Of a stretch of DNA of 40,985 bases, positions 33,374 through 40,985 are shown piece by piece. The translations under genes and the position numbers were made by a program. The stretch lies in contig JAEOTE010000090.1 in assembly GCA_016839945.1 (NCBI GenBank), positions 67,414 to 108,398 of the forward strand, given 5' to 3'. The stretch's first letter is position 1; each line of letters begins with the position of its first letter. The DNA comes from Candidatus Heimdallarchaeota archaeon (GTDB lineage Archaea > Asgardarchaeota > Heimdallarchaeia > Heimdallarchaeales > Heimdallarchaeaceae). The notes under the pieces were generated by a model. That model saw nothing but the letters and a program-made list of their open reading frames with translations, was not told where the DNA came from and made no database searches.

Positions 33374-33379
33374 TTTAAA
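33374..33379. promoter_or_regulatory. Possible shared TATA element between divergent genes
   Basis: TTTAAA, self-complementary, lies in the 92-bp gap between the pseudo-Arf operon (minus) and the NUDIX gene (plus). It is about 35 bp from the first ATG of the operon and about 57 bp from the NUDIX ATG, so it could serve both directions. Support is only position and base content. Confidence 0.25.
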
Positions 33380-33433
33380 TGTTTTATGAATCTGAAGGAA
33401 AATTTTTTGAGGTGGTAGAAAATTCAAAAATAT

Positions 33434-33928
33434 ATGACTAACAGCATTCTTAACATTGTGGTAGCAGGAATAAATTATGAATCAAAATGGCTTTTGATAA
33501 AGCGAAAAAGAGGGGACTATATAACCAAATGGGCTTTAGTTGGAGGAAAAATAGAGCATAATGAGGAAATTAAGGAATCTATACTTAGAGAGATAAAGGA
33601 AGAAACCAGTCTAAATGTAAGATGGGAAGGAGTAAAAGGTGTCATTAATGAGAGATTAGTTGAAAAAGAAAAGAAAAGTAAAATTAGACACTTCATAATC
33701 GTCTTGTGCCAAGTTAGTGTAGAAAATGATAAAGTTTTATCAACAGAGGAAGGAGAACTACAATGGTTTTCAGAACAAGAAATTATCAATAAGAAAGACG
33801 AAATCATTCCTTCAGATTATTATATGTTAACGGAAATTCTTCAAAAACAAGAAACAAAGCAACTAGTTGAAGTTGAAATGATTCAAGAAAAAGAAAAGCT
33901 AATGTTATCAAAACTCCTAGAATATTGA
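33434..33928 (+). CDS. NUDIX hydrolase
   Basis: NUDIX enzymes cut nucleoside diphosphates linked to another group, such as oxidised dNTPs, NADH or capped metabolites. The 164-residue protein has an N-terminal substrate strand region (LIKRKRGDYITKWALVGG) and the NUDIX box GKIEHNEEIKESILREIKEE, followed by TSL. This gives G-x5-E-x7-R-E-x-x-E-E with the usual Gly replaced by Ser, a tolerated change. The metal-binding REIKEE core is intact. The last 45 residues are a charged helix, beyond the usual domain. Its substrate is unknown. GAGGTGG at 33409-33415 is too far (about 18 nt) for a normal Shine-Dalgarno spacing. Confidence 0.88.
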   Translation: MTNSILNIVVAGINYESKWLLIKRKRGDYITKWALVGGKIEHNEEIKESILREIKEETSLNVRWEGVKGVINERLVEKEKKSKIRHFIIVLCQVSVENDKVLSTEEGELQWFSEQEIINKKDEIIPSDYYMLTEILQKQETKQLVEVEMIQEKEKLMLSKLLEY

Positions 33929-33946
33929 TACAATTATAGCACAATT

Positions 33947-34900
33947 TCAACTTATGATGTTCTTAAATTTTTCAATATCAATCTTAGAACCACTCAGAAT
34001 TAGAACTATATTTTTACCTTCAAATTTTTCACAATTCTTGATAAAGGATGCTACTGATAAAGCAGCAGCGCCTTCAATTTGCATGTAGTGTTTCTCTGAA
34101 ACTAACTTGATTGCTTCTTTTATTTCATCTTCTGTTAAAAGAACATAATCATCTACGTATTGCTTACATAAATCAAAAGTTATAGAATTCTCTTCAATTC
34201 CACCAGCTGTTCCATCAGATAGTGTTGGTTTAGAAGGTAAATCTAAAATTTTCCCTGCTTTTACTGATTCATACATAACAGCTGAATTGAAAGGTTGGCA
34301 ACCAATAATTGTTACTGGTGTTACTTTTTCTTTTAGATATCCAGCAATGCCTGATATCAGTCCTCCCCCACCAACAGGTACAAATATGTAATCTATCGAT
34401 TTCAATTGCTTTTCAAGTTCAATAGCTATTGTCGATTGTCCTGCAATAATTTTAGGATCATTATAAGGCGAAACAAAAACCAAACTATTTCTTTTAGCAA
34501 TTTCTCTTGCGTATATTTCTGTTTTCACACAGTCATCCCCGTAGAAGCTTACTTTAACATCATATTGCTTTATGGGTTTTCTTTTTGAGTTAGGAGTGGT
34601 TGTAGGCAAGAATATTGTTCCTTTTATCCCAAACTTATTAGTAATATATGCGAATGCCAAACCATGATTGCCAGAAGAAGCAGTAACGAACTCAGCATCT
34701 CTTTTATTTTCTAAGGTTGATAGGATTTTATTGGCTGATCCCCTCAATTTGAAGGAGCCAGTAATCTGCATGTTTTCCAATTTTAGGTAAACATTGCAAT
34801 TACCTAGTTCACTAAGGAATTTAGAATGTTCGAGTTGAGTTTCAATAACATGATCCTTTATTCTTTTTTCTGCATCTAAAGCTTCTTGAAGAATGTCCAT
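33947..34900 (-). CDS. Threonine/serine dehydratase (PLP-dependent)
   Basis: The 317-residue protein is a fold-type II PLP enzyme of the threonine ammonia-lyase/serine racemase group. The PLP lysine is in MQITGSFKLRGSANK (about residue 51), the Asn-binding loop is TASSGNHGLAFAY, and the phosphate-cradling glycine run is VPVGGGGLISGIAGYL. The C-terminal segment LILSGSKIDIEKF closes the fold. It lacks the C-terminal ACT regulatory domain of biosynthetic IlvA, so it looks catabolic or racemase-like. It converges with the NUDIX gene, 18 bp apart, and no pathway neighbours are present. Confidence 0.9.
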   Translation of the reverse strand: MDILQEALDAEKRIKDHVIETQLEHSKFLSELGNCNVYLKLENMQITGSFKLRGSANKILSTLENKRDAEFVTASSGNHGLAFAYITNKFGIKGTIFLPTTTPNSKRKPIKQYDVKVSFYGDDCVKTEIYAREIAKRNSLVFVSPYNDPKIIAGQSTIAIELEKQLKSIDYIFVPVGGGGLISGIAGYLKEKVTPVTIIGCQPFNSAVMYESVKAGKILDLPSKPTLSDGTAGGIEENSITFDLCKQYVDDYVLLTEDEIKEAIKLVSEKHYMQIEGAAALSVASFIKNCEKFEGKNIVLILSGSKIDIEKFKNIIS

Positions 34901-34999
34901 GAGTTATCAACTGAAAGAGGACTTTCTAAATATATAAACTTTAGATAGAGATTCTAGTCTTTTATAAATTGAAAATACTTGAGTAAATTTGAAAATTAG

Positions 35000-35078
35000 T
35001 GGTGGGGCAGGGCGGATTTGAACCACCGACCTCCCGCACGTCAAGCGGGTATCATAAACCGAGCTAGATCACTGCCCC
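35000..35078 (-). tRNA. tRNA-Val(GAC), CCA encoded
   Basis: On the minus strand the acceptor stem GGGGCAG (35078-35072) pairs with CTGCCCC (35010-35004), with discriminator A and encoded CCA (35003-35000). The anticodon stem CCCGC/GCGGG encloses the 7-nt loop TTGACGT, anticodon GAC at 35042-35040, reading GUC (Val). The T-arm reads GGTGG-TTCAAAT-CCGCC with one G-U pair. No intron is present, in contrast to the tRNA-Arg at 5186-5278. Confidence 0.95.
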
Positions 35079-35364
35079 ATTTATCTTGTCGTCTCTTTCT
35101 TCCTTATTTTCTTTAAATATTTTTTGTTATCGTTGGTTTATCCAAAATTAATGCAAAGTTTTCTTAGAGTCCCTAACACCCATTTTTTTGTCAGAAGATT
35201 TTTTTCGAATGAGCTTTCATTCCAATTATTGAATTGAAATAATGAATTATTCTTTCTATTTGAAGGAGTTTTTGTTTCACAAGGTTTCATTATAGATAGT
35301 GCAATAAATTAGAATTGAATATGATTCCAATCCTTGTTTCTCTTTTCTATAAATCGAGACAACA

Positions 35365-35374
35365 TTTATAAAAA
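35365..35374 (+). promoter_or_regulatory. Probable TATA box of the Dpp/Opp-type operon
   Basis: TTTATAAAAA lies about 70 bp upstream of the first ATG (35437). Transcription would start near 35395-35398, leaving a leader of about 40 nt that contains the inverted repeat at 35397-35414. Confidence 0.5.
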
Positions 35375-35396
35375 CTTTAATCGTTTGTTAAAATAC

Positions 35397-35414
35397 GAAT
35401 AGAAAAATCTATTC
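35397..35414 (+). promoter_or_regulatory. Inverted repeat at the predicted transcription start
   Basis: GAATAG-aaaaat-CTATTC is a perfect 6-bp inverted repeat with a 6-nt spacer, lying at the predicted start site. A 10-bp palindrome CACTCGAGTG follows at 35420-35429, just before the ATG at 35437. Either could be an operator for a dimeric repressor. No regulator gene is adjacent. Confidence 0.4.
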
Positions 35415-35436
35415 ATATTCACTCGAGTGGTTTAAT

Positions 35437-37197
35437 ATGGATAAAAGTGTAGCAATTTCACTTAAAATTGTTGGGTTTCTCTTGTTATTAGTATCTGCAT
35501 TCATACCTTTATATTCAATTAACTTTGATTCACAGCCTGCATCAATAGCTGGAACACATAATGATCCGGCCAATTTAGTAGGAACCAACGGAACCTTGGT
35601 TCGAGTGTTAGGCTTTAGAATTGAATATAAAGTTTTGTCATTTTCCAGTGTAACTAACAAGACAAGTGAAAATCTTCTATCATCAGAAGTACCAAGTAGT
35701 ATAGTGATTCTTTCTGCTGCAATATGGTTTATACTAATTTTTGCTATTTTGGCTACAGTTTTAGGACAAGTTTTTCAAAGTGGAGGTTTCAAGTCAAGAG
35801 GAACAGTTGCTGATATCGCAGCTGCAATTTTATTCCTCTGTGGACTAATTGCTTCAATCATTAGTATGAATCGGACGATTTTCATTGCTGCGGAAAGATA
35901 TCAAGCAGCAGTGACGGGGCAATCTGCATCTACGATAAATCTTAATCCAATTACTTTTAATCCAAATGATAATACCCCTTCATATTTCGATATAGGACTT
36001 GCAGGATCAATAAGTCCTGGTTTCTATATATATATAATAGGCATTCTTATTTTGGTCACAGGTATTTTCCTTCCAGTTGACTGGCAAAAAACAGCCGGAA
36101 CTGAAATGGGGAGAAGACTAGGAGAAAACACTGTCGTTAGATGGATTAAGACTGTTGCAGGATTGAGATTAACAACTTATATTACACGTCGTCTTTTAAC
36201 ACTTATTCCTCTATTTATAGCAATATGTGTCATGACGTTTGTAATGGTTAGCGGTATGGGAGATCCTGTATCACTGATGTTGTTAGGAAAACAACGAGCA
36301 ACGGAACAAGATAGAATAAACCTCACGCGTAAGCTTGGTTTGGATCAACCAGTATATGTTCAATTTATGATGTGGTTCTACAATCTGATACAAGGTGATA
36401 TGGGGCAATCTTTCACTTCTGGACAACCAATAAACAGTATAATAGGTGGTTTAATTTGGGAAACATTAAAACTTCAATTAGCAGCTTATGTTATTGCATT
36501 GGTTACTTCAATTCCTTTGGGAGTTATAGCAGCTAAAAATCAAAATACATGGATTGATTCTTCTGCAAGTGCTTTTGCTCTTTTGGCTCAATCTATGCCA
36601 ATATTTGTCTTTGGTTTATTACTCATTTATATTTTCAGTGGTTATGGATTGGGATGGTTCCCAGCAGCTAAAGCTCACAAAGTACCTGCGCCTACGCCAG
36701 TATTTAGTTCGGAAACGGTTGGCCTATTCTTTTCAGGCCAGATGGGCGCGTGGTGGGCAAGTGTTTCAGAAAGGTTACTTGACTCAATCATGCACATGGT
36801 TCTGCCTACAATTACTTTAGCTTTCAACTTTATGGCTCTTTATACTAGATTAGTCAGATCATCAATGTTAGAGGTTCTAAGGCAAGATTTTATTCTAGCT
36901 GCAAGGGCTAATGGTCTATCTGAAAGAGTTGTAACTTGGAAGCATGCATTCCGAAATACTCTCATTCCTGTTGTAACTTTTGTAGGATTATTCTTAGCTA
37001 CTGCATTAGCAGGCGCTCCAATAACTGAAACCCTATTTACTTGGCCAGGTTTAGGATACAAGTATATAGTTGCAATTGGATTTCTAGACTTCCCAATGAT
37101 ATTAGGAACGACGGCAATCCTTACGATATTGATTCTGATTGGAAATCTAGTAACCGATATAGTTTATGTGGCAGTGGACCCACGTATAGAGTTATAA
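35437..37197 (+). CDS. Dpp/Opp-type ABC permease B with extra N-terminal membrane domain
   Basis: The 586-residue protein carries a standard DppB/OppB permease in its C-terminal 340 residues, beginning TTYITRRLLTLIPLFIAICV (about 247). It has the family linker RKLGLDQPVYVQFMMW, GDMGQSFTSGQPI, and the EAA coupling loop with ILAARANGLSERVVTWKHAF. The N-terminal 240 residues are additional: four or so membrane helices with a 60-residue extracellular loop (SINFDSQPASIAGTHNDPAN). Usual DppB is about 330 residues. It is the first gene of the operon and follows a good TATA element. Substrate is probably oligopeptides or another solute of this family (nickel, sugars), not fixed by sequence. Confidence 0.88.
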   Translation: MDKSVAISLKIVGFLLLLVSAFIPLYSINFDSQPASIAGTHNDPANLVGTNGTLVRVLGFRIEYKVLSFSSVTNKTSENLLSSEVPSSIVILSAAIWFILIFAILATVLGQVFQSGGFKSRGTVADIAAAILFLCGLIASIISMNRTIFIAAERYQAAVTGQSASTINLNPITFNPNDNTPSYFDIGLAGSISPGFYIYIIGILILVTGIFLPVDWQKTAGTEMGRRLGENTVVRWIKTVAGLRLTTYITRRLLTLIPLFIAICVMTFVMVSGMGDPVSLMLLGKQRATEQDRINLTRKLGLDQPVYVQFMMWFYNLIQGDMGQSFTSGQPINSIIGGLIWETLKLQLAAYVIALVTSIPLGVIAAKNQNTWIDSSASAFALLAQSMPIFVFGLLLIYIFSGYGLGWFPAAKAHKVPAPTPVFSSETVGLFFSGQMGAWWASVSERLLDSIMHMVLPTITLAFNFMALYTRLVRSSMLEVLRQDFILAARANGLSERVVTWKHAFRNTLIPVVTFVGLFLATALAGAPITETLFTWPGLGYKYIVAIGFLDFPMILGTTAILTILILIGNLVTDIVYVAVDPRIEL

Positions 37198-37213
37198 CAA
37201 GGAGATCAACAAA

Positions 37214-38440
37214 ATGCAAAAAACAGCAAAACAAAAGGGATCTTTCTCAAGAAGATTAGATAGTTACATGAAAGAAAAAAGACTCCCAAAATCAATGACT
37301 TGGGCAGGGGTGCTAGCCGTTGGCTGGAAGCACTTCTACTTCAACTTTATCATAGAATTTTTAGTGGCTCTCATTGGATTATTCTTAGTGCTCGTTTTTA
37401 CCAACAATCAAGCAATCTACTGGAATATTTTATATGCAGTAGTTTTTTCAGTGGTTTGGATTGGACTAAGAATAGGTTGGAATTATATAAGAAAAACTGC
37501 TACAAAACAAGAAATAATCATTGCGAAAGACGGAACATTAAGGGAACGAAGTCCTTCCCAATGGACTTTAGTTTGGAGAAGATACAAGAAAAACAGAATC
37601 GCTGTGCTCTCTGGAGCTATAGTTATTTTGGTGACTATTATTGCCATTGCTTATCCGATTCTCATGCCCTTCAGTCCAGTAGGTACAACTCCGCTTTTTG
37701 ATGCTTGGAATGGTGGAGGTTCATTATCTAATCCTAATCTGAAATATCCTGGAGGAACAGATGTTCTAGGTAGAGATGAATTTTCAAGAATTCTTGCTGG
37801 AAGTGAAGTTTCTCTGACTGTAGGTTTATTCTCCAGTTTTTTGTCAGCGATAATTGGTGTTGCTTTAGGCGCTCTAGCTGGTTATTATAGAGGATGGACA
37901 GAAGAAATAATCATGAGATTAACTGACATGTTCCTTGCTTTACCTTTTCTTGTTATAGCAATCCTTGCAGTGTCCTTTATACGAAGAGGAAGATTAGCTT
38001 TCCTCAGACAAATACCACAGTCTGTAGTAATTATTATAGTACTGGGAGTTTTTGGATGGGCAGGGCTATGTAGACTGGTAAATGCAAATACGAAGCAAAT
38101 CTATAATTTAGACTATGTCAATGCTGCAAGAGTATTAGGAGCTAGTAATAGTAGAATAATTTTAGTACATATACTCCCAAACATCTTAGCTCCAATTATA
38201 GTAATAGTAACACTAGGCATTGCTGGTGGAATACTTGCAGAGGCGGGTTTAACGTTCCTGGGATTAGGAAGCCCAACCACGATATCGTGGGGACAAATGG
38301 TAAATGAAGCTCAAACGAATCTAAAAACGAACCCCGAATTGGCGTTGCTTCCAGGATTTGCAATATTCTTTGTAGTGTTAGCATTTAACCTATTAGGAGA
38401 CGCATTAAGAGATGCGTTAGATCCAAGATTAAGAGAGTAA
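37214..38440 (+). CDS. Dpp/Opp-type ABC permease C with N-terminal membrane extension
   Basis: The 408-residue protein has the DppC core from about residue 115 (WTLVWRRYKKNRIAVLSGAI). It includes the GTDVLGRDEFSRILAGSEVS motif, the EAA loop with YVNAARVLGASNSRIILVHI, and the C-terminal LPGFAIFFVVLAFNLLGDAL with LRDALDPRLRE. The N-terminal 110 residues hold two or three additional hydrophobic helices (FNFIIEFLVALIGLFLVLVF, ILYAVVFSVVWIGLRIG) not present in typical 280-300-residue DppC. It starts 16 bp after permease B, with AGGAGATCAAC upstream as ribosome-binding site. It overlaps the next gene by 1 bp. Confidence 0.9.
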   Translation: MQKTAKQKGSFSRRLDSYMKEKRLPKSMTWAGVLAVGWKHFYFNFIIEFLVALIGLFLVLVFTNNQAIYWNILYAVVFSVVWIGLRIGWNYIRKTATKQEIIIAKDGTLRERSPSQWTLVWRRYKKNRIAVLSGAIVILVTIIAIAYPILMPFSPVGTTPLFDAWNGGGSLSNPNLKYPGGTDVLGRDEFSRILAGSEVSLTVGLFSSFLSAIIGVALGALAGYYRGWTEEIIMRLTDMFLALPFLVIAILAVSFIRRGRLAFLRQIPQSVVIIIVLGVFGWAGLCRLVNANTKQIYNLDYVNAARVLGASNSRIILVHILPNILAPIIVIVTLGIAGGILAEAGLTFLGLGSPTTISWGQMVNEAQTNLKTNPELALLPGFAIFFVVLAFNLLGDALRDALDPRLRE

Positions 38441-39471
38441 TGAAAATGAAACCAATATTAGATGTTAGCGAGCTCAGTACTTATTTCTACACGGAAAGCG
38501 GTGTTGTCGAAGCCCTTGATGGTGTTTCCTTCGATGTTAGACCTGGAGAACCTGTTGGTGTTGTAGGTGAATCTGGTTGTGGTAAAACTGTAACAGGTAA
38601 ATCCATTCTCCGCATTCTTGATAAGAATGGAAGTATTGTCGCAGGAAAGATATTTTACAAGGGTATTAATTTAGTTGATCTCCCTGATCTACAAATGCGT
38701 AAAATCAGAGGTAAAGAAATTTCCATGATTTTCCAAGATCCTATGACTAGCCTTAATCCTATTTTTAAGGTAGAAGATCAAATGATTGAGGTTATTGCTC
38801 TTCATAGAAAATGTAAGAAGGATGAAGCTAAACAAATAGCTATAGATTCCCTTGAACTAGTTGGTATTCCAGAAGCTGAAAAAAGAATAATCGATTACCC
38901 CCATCAATTCAGTGGTGGAATGAGACAGCGTATTCTCATTGCAAGAGCTCTAGCTCTACGACCTAGTCTACTAATTGCTGATGAACCTACTACAGCTCTC
39001 GATGTAACTATTCAAGCTCAAGTTCTTGAAATCATAAAAGAAATGCAACAAAGACTTGGATTAGCAATGATGTTGATCACTCATAATCTTGGTGTTGTTG
39101 CAGAAATAACTAAACGAGTGCACATTTTTTATGGAGGTAGAGTTGTTGAATCTGGTGCGACAGAAGACATTTTTCTAGATCCAAAACATCCCTACACAAG
39201 AGCATTGTTTGATAGTATTCCCTCACTAGAAAAAGATAAAACACGTCTTGAAACTATTCCTGGCACTGTACCAAGGTTGATTAATCCTCCAAAGGGTTGT
39301 CGTTTTCATCCTCGATGTAAATATGCAACTGAGGTTTGTTCCCGCGTACGTCCCCCAGAAATTTCTTTTGGAAAGGAACGTCGTGTTGCATGTCATCACT
39401 TCGAAGAACTTGATTTACACGTTGATGAAGAACTTTTCGTTAAACAGGCCACTGTAAAGGAGGAGGTATGA
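38440..39471 (+). CDS. Dpp/Opp-type ABC ATPase D
   Basis: The 343-residue ATPase has Walker A GESGCGKTVTGKS, Q-loop FQDPMTSLNP, signature FSGGMRQRILIARAL, Walker B LIADEPTTALDVT and H-loop ITHNLGVVAE. The C-terminal oligopeptide-transporter domain includes the Cys-rich region GCRFHPRCKYATEVC and ACHHF, in this family a four-Cys element that may bind an iron-sulphur cluster. It drives transport through permeases B and C as a dimer with ATPase F. Its start overlaps permease C by 1 bp and its end overlaps ATPase F by 4 bp. Confidence 0.94.
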   Translation: MKMKPILDVSELSTYFYTESGVVEALDGVSFDVRPGEPVGVVGESGCGKTVTGKSILRILDKNGSIVAGKIFYKGINLVDLPDLQMRKIRGKEISMIFQDPMTSLNPIFKVEDQMIEVIALHRKCKKDEAKQIAIDSLELVGIPEAEKRIIDYPHQFSGGMRQRILIARALALRPSLLIADEPTTALDVTIQAQVLEIIKEMQQRLGLAMMLITHNLGVVAEITKRVHIFYGGRVVESGATEDIFLDPKHPYTRALFDSIPSLEKDKTRLETIPGTVPRLINPPKGCRFHPRCKYATEVCSRVRPPEISFGKERRVACHHFEELDLHVDEELFVKQATVKEEV

Positions 39472-40514
39472 AGATGGTAACAACATATGAAGAATATGAA
39501 GCTGTAGATCTTTTTGCTGATTGGGACGCTAAAACTCAACCAATAATAAATCTAATTAATCTTAGAAAATGGTTTCCTGTAAGTCAACAATCTGTTCTGT
39601 TTTCTCGAGTGGTTGCACAGATTAAAGCTGTTGACGGAGTTAAACTGTTTCTAAATAAAGGTGAAACTCTAGGATTAGTAGGTGAATCTGGTTGTGGTAA
39701 AAGTACTACTGCAAGGGTAATAAGCAAACTTGAGGAGCCAACAGAAGGCTCTGTATATTTCAAAGGCATTGATGTCTTTCAGCCAATGACTAGAGAAGAA
39801 GAACTTTCCATCAAACGTCAATTACAGATGGTTTTCCAAGACCCATATTCAAGCTTAAACCCAAGAAGAATGGTTCTTGATCTCATTAAGGAACCATTTG
39901 ATATACATTATCCTGATATGGCTTATGAAGAAAAAGAATCTAGGGTACTTGAGATTTTAGCAAAAGTAGGATTAGAGGATTATCATGCTTTGAGATATCC
40001 TCATGAGTTTAGTGGAGGACAACGACAAAGAATAGGTATAGCTCGAGCATTAGCAATACATCCAGAGGTTATCTTGCTTGATGAACCAGTATCTGCATTA
40101 GATGTATCTGTCCAAGCACAAATCTTGAATCTTCTACATGATCTTCAACTAGATTTTAATTTAACATTCATGTTTATTGCACATGATCTTAGTGTAATCA
40201 AACATGTCTCAGACAGAGTAGCAGTAATGTATCTAGGTAAGATAATGGAAATGACTCCCACTGGAGATCTATTTCGTAAAACAGCACATCCTTATTCTGT
40301 ATCATTATTATCTGCCATTCCTCGTCCTGATCCACGTATTAAGATGGATCGTATCATTCTAGAAGGAGATGTTCCAAGCCCAATAAATCCACCCTCAGGA
40401 TGTCCATTTCACCCAAGATGCTACAAAGCTCAAGAAATATGCAATCAAAAAACACCTATGCTTGAAGAAATTGAACCTGATCATTACGTCTCGTGTCATT
40501 TCCCTGAAATTTAG
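39468..40514 (+). CDS. Dpp/Opp-type ABC ATPase F
   Basis: The 348-residue ATPase has Walker A GESGCGKSTTARV, Q-loop FQDPYSSLNPR, signature FSGGQRQRIGIARAL, Walker B ILLDEPVSALDVS and H-loop IAHDLSVIKH, then the oligopeptide domain with GCPFHPRCYKAQEIC and SCHF. The N-terminal 45 residues include the substrate-side loop WFPVSQQSVLFSRVVAQIKA common in OppF. It is the last operon gene and is followed by a T-rich stretch at 40519-40545. No binding-protein gene follows. Confidence 0.94.
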   Translation: MKMVTTYEEYEAVDLFADWDAKTQPIINLINLRKWFPVSQQSVLFSRVVAQIKAVDGVKLFLNKGETLGLVGESGCGKSTTARVISKLEEPTEGSVYFKGIDVFQPMTREEELSIKRQLQMVFQDPYSSLNPRRMVLDLIKEPFDIHYPDMAYEEKESRVLEILAKVGLEDYHALRYPHEFSGGQRQRIGIARALAIHPEVILLDEPVSALDVSVQAQILNLLHDLQLDFNLTFMFIAHDLSVIKHVSDRVAVMYLGKIMEMTPTGDLFRKTAHPYSVSLLSAIPRPDPRIKMDRIILEGDVPSPINPPSGCPFHPRCYKAQEICNQKTPMLEEIEPDHYVSCHFPEI

Positions 40515-40518
40515 TAAT

Positions 40519-40545
40519 TTTCTTTTCTTTTTTTATTTCCTTTTT
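40519..40545 (+). terminator. T-rich terminator of the ABC operon
   Basis: TTTTCTTTTCTTTTTTTATTTCC and a further T5 run lie between the ATPase F stop and the convergent dehydrogenase stop. Archaeal RNA polymerase stops at such T-tracts without a hairpin. Confidence 0.55.
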
Positions 40546-40985
40546 AGTATCCTTCATTAATGTTTACTGTATTCAGATACTTCTTTTCTCCTCTTGCAAA
40601 TTGTGATATGATTTCTATTTGTTCATCCCATCTTCTTAAATCATTCATAGGTGATGCACCTCTGTGAGGTGATAAAACAACATTTTCTAGCGTATGGAAA
40701 GGATAAGATGAGGGATATTTCAAACCTTCAACTGTTGGCTCAGGTTGATAATTATACCAAACATCTATAGCTGCACCAGCAATGATTTTTTCACTTAAAG
40801 TTTTATACAAACTTTCCTCATCAATTACGGATCCTCTCCCCATATTGACTAAAAGACTATCTTTTCCTAAGAACTTAAGTTCGTTTATTCCTATCAATCC
40901 CTCTGTTTTTTCTGTCAATGGTATAGCAACAATCAAAACATCTATTTCTTTTAGGAAGTGATGTAGTTCATTAATAGTATATTTA
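40544..40985 (-). CDS. D-isomer-specific 2-hydroxyacid dehydrogenase, C-terminal part
   Basis: The frame stays open to the window edge (I read 16 codons beyond the TTG at 40936), so only the last 147 or so residues are seen. It holds the NAD-domain end VLIVAIPLTEKTEGLIG, LLVNMGRGSVIDEESLYKTL (catalytic Arg region), AGAAIDVWYNYQPEP (Glu region) and LSPHRGASPM (catalytic His). These fit the D-lactate/glyoxylate/phosphoglycerate dehydrogenase superfamily. The substrate cannot be told from this part. It converges with the ABC operon. Confidence 0.85.
   Translation of the reverse strand, partial: KYTINELHHFLKEIDVLIVAIPLTEKTEGLIGINELKFLGKDSLLVNMGRGSVIDEESLYKTLSEKIIAGAAIDVWYNYQPEPTVEGLKYPSSYPFHTLENVVLSPHRGASPMNDLRRWDEQIEIISQFARGEKKYLNTVNINEGY

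Larger units (their letters stand above)
35079..35436. other. 358-bp intergenic region upstream of the Dpp/Opp operon
   Basis: No open frame with coding character was found on either strand. The sequence is AT-rich with T-runs. Its 3' end holds the operon promoter, an inverted repeat and a palindrome (listed separately). The first 60 bp would hold the tRNA-Val promoter on the minus strand. The middle section (35150-35350) shows only weak short inverted repeats such as CAATT-attg-AATTG near 35222; I see no RNA gene in it. Confidence 0.6.

Overview
The window is AT-rich, gene-dense archaeal DNA. The archaeal assignment rests on a V/A-type ATPase subunit E, ribosomal protein S26e beside tRNA pseudouridine-54 methyltransferase TrmY, a cyclic 2,3-diphosphoglycerate synthetase homologue, a presenilin-type aspartyl protease, and a tRNA-Arg with a 15-nt bulge-helix-bulge intron. 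S26e is known from TACK and Asgard archaea and eukaryotes. Together with a degenerate Arf-like GTPase, a YIP1-like membrane protein and long coiled-coil proteins, it makes an Asgard archaeon (Loki- or Heimdall-like) the best guess. That placement is an inference; no marker phylogeny was possible.

Layout. 1-5.2 kb (minus strand): a carboxypeptidase cut by the left edge, enolase, ThiL, a zinc-ribbon/YIP1 membrane protein and an anchored surface protein, then the intron-containing tRNA-Arg(UCG). 5.3-9.2 kb: a coiled-coil/proline-rich protein (minus), then on the plus strand a membrane protein of unknown function, V-ATPase subunit E and an anchored secreted protein. 9.1-16.2 kb (minus): an information and metabolism block with a zinc-ribbon protein plus TrmI, the cDPG synthetase homologue, S26e-TrmY, a PadR regulator, S19, the presenilin-like protease, and an ECF S component overlapping a DUF4430 protein. 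16.3-20.8 kb (plus): a BFN-like (DUF151) protein, a 55-residue tail-anchored protein, and a LolD/FtsX-type ABC exporter. 20.8-26.7 kb (minus): a double-HTH Lrp-like regulator, a surface protein with a Pro-Thr stalk, and overlapping uvrC and uvrB.

26.8-33.9 kb holds the most unusual locus. Two small unknown plus-strand genes converge on a five-gene minus-strand operon whose members overlap or nearly touch. In transcription order it encodes an Arf-family-like protein that has lost its GTP-binding motifs, a MoxR-type AAA+ ATPase, a VWA protein with an intact MIDAS, a 524-residue protein with a zincin-like HAFAH motif lacking the catalytic Glu, and a HEAT-repeat protein. MoxR-VWA pairs (RavA-ViaA, BchI-BchD type) are known chaperone or chelatase machines. 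Coupling one to an Arf-like pseudo-GTPase, a possible pseudo-protease and a HEAT scaffold is not an arrangement I recognise.

33.9-41 kb: a NUDIX hydrolase, a threonine dehydratase, tRNA-Val(GAC), a 358-bp regulatory gap, a four-gene Dpp/Opp-type ABC operon whose two permeases carry extra N-terminal membrane domains and which has no binding-protein gene beside it, and the 3' part of a D-2-hydroxyacid dehydrogenase cut by the right edge. No rRNA, CRISPR array, insertion sequence or prophage was seen.
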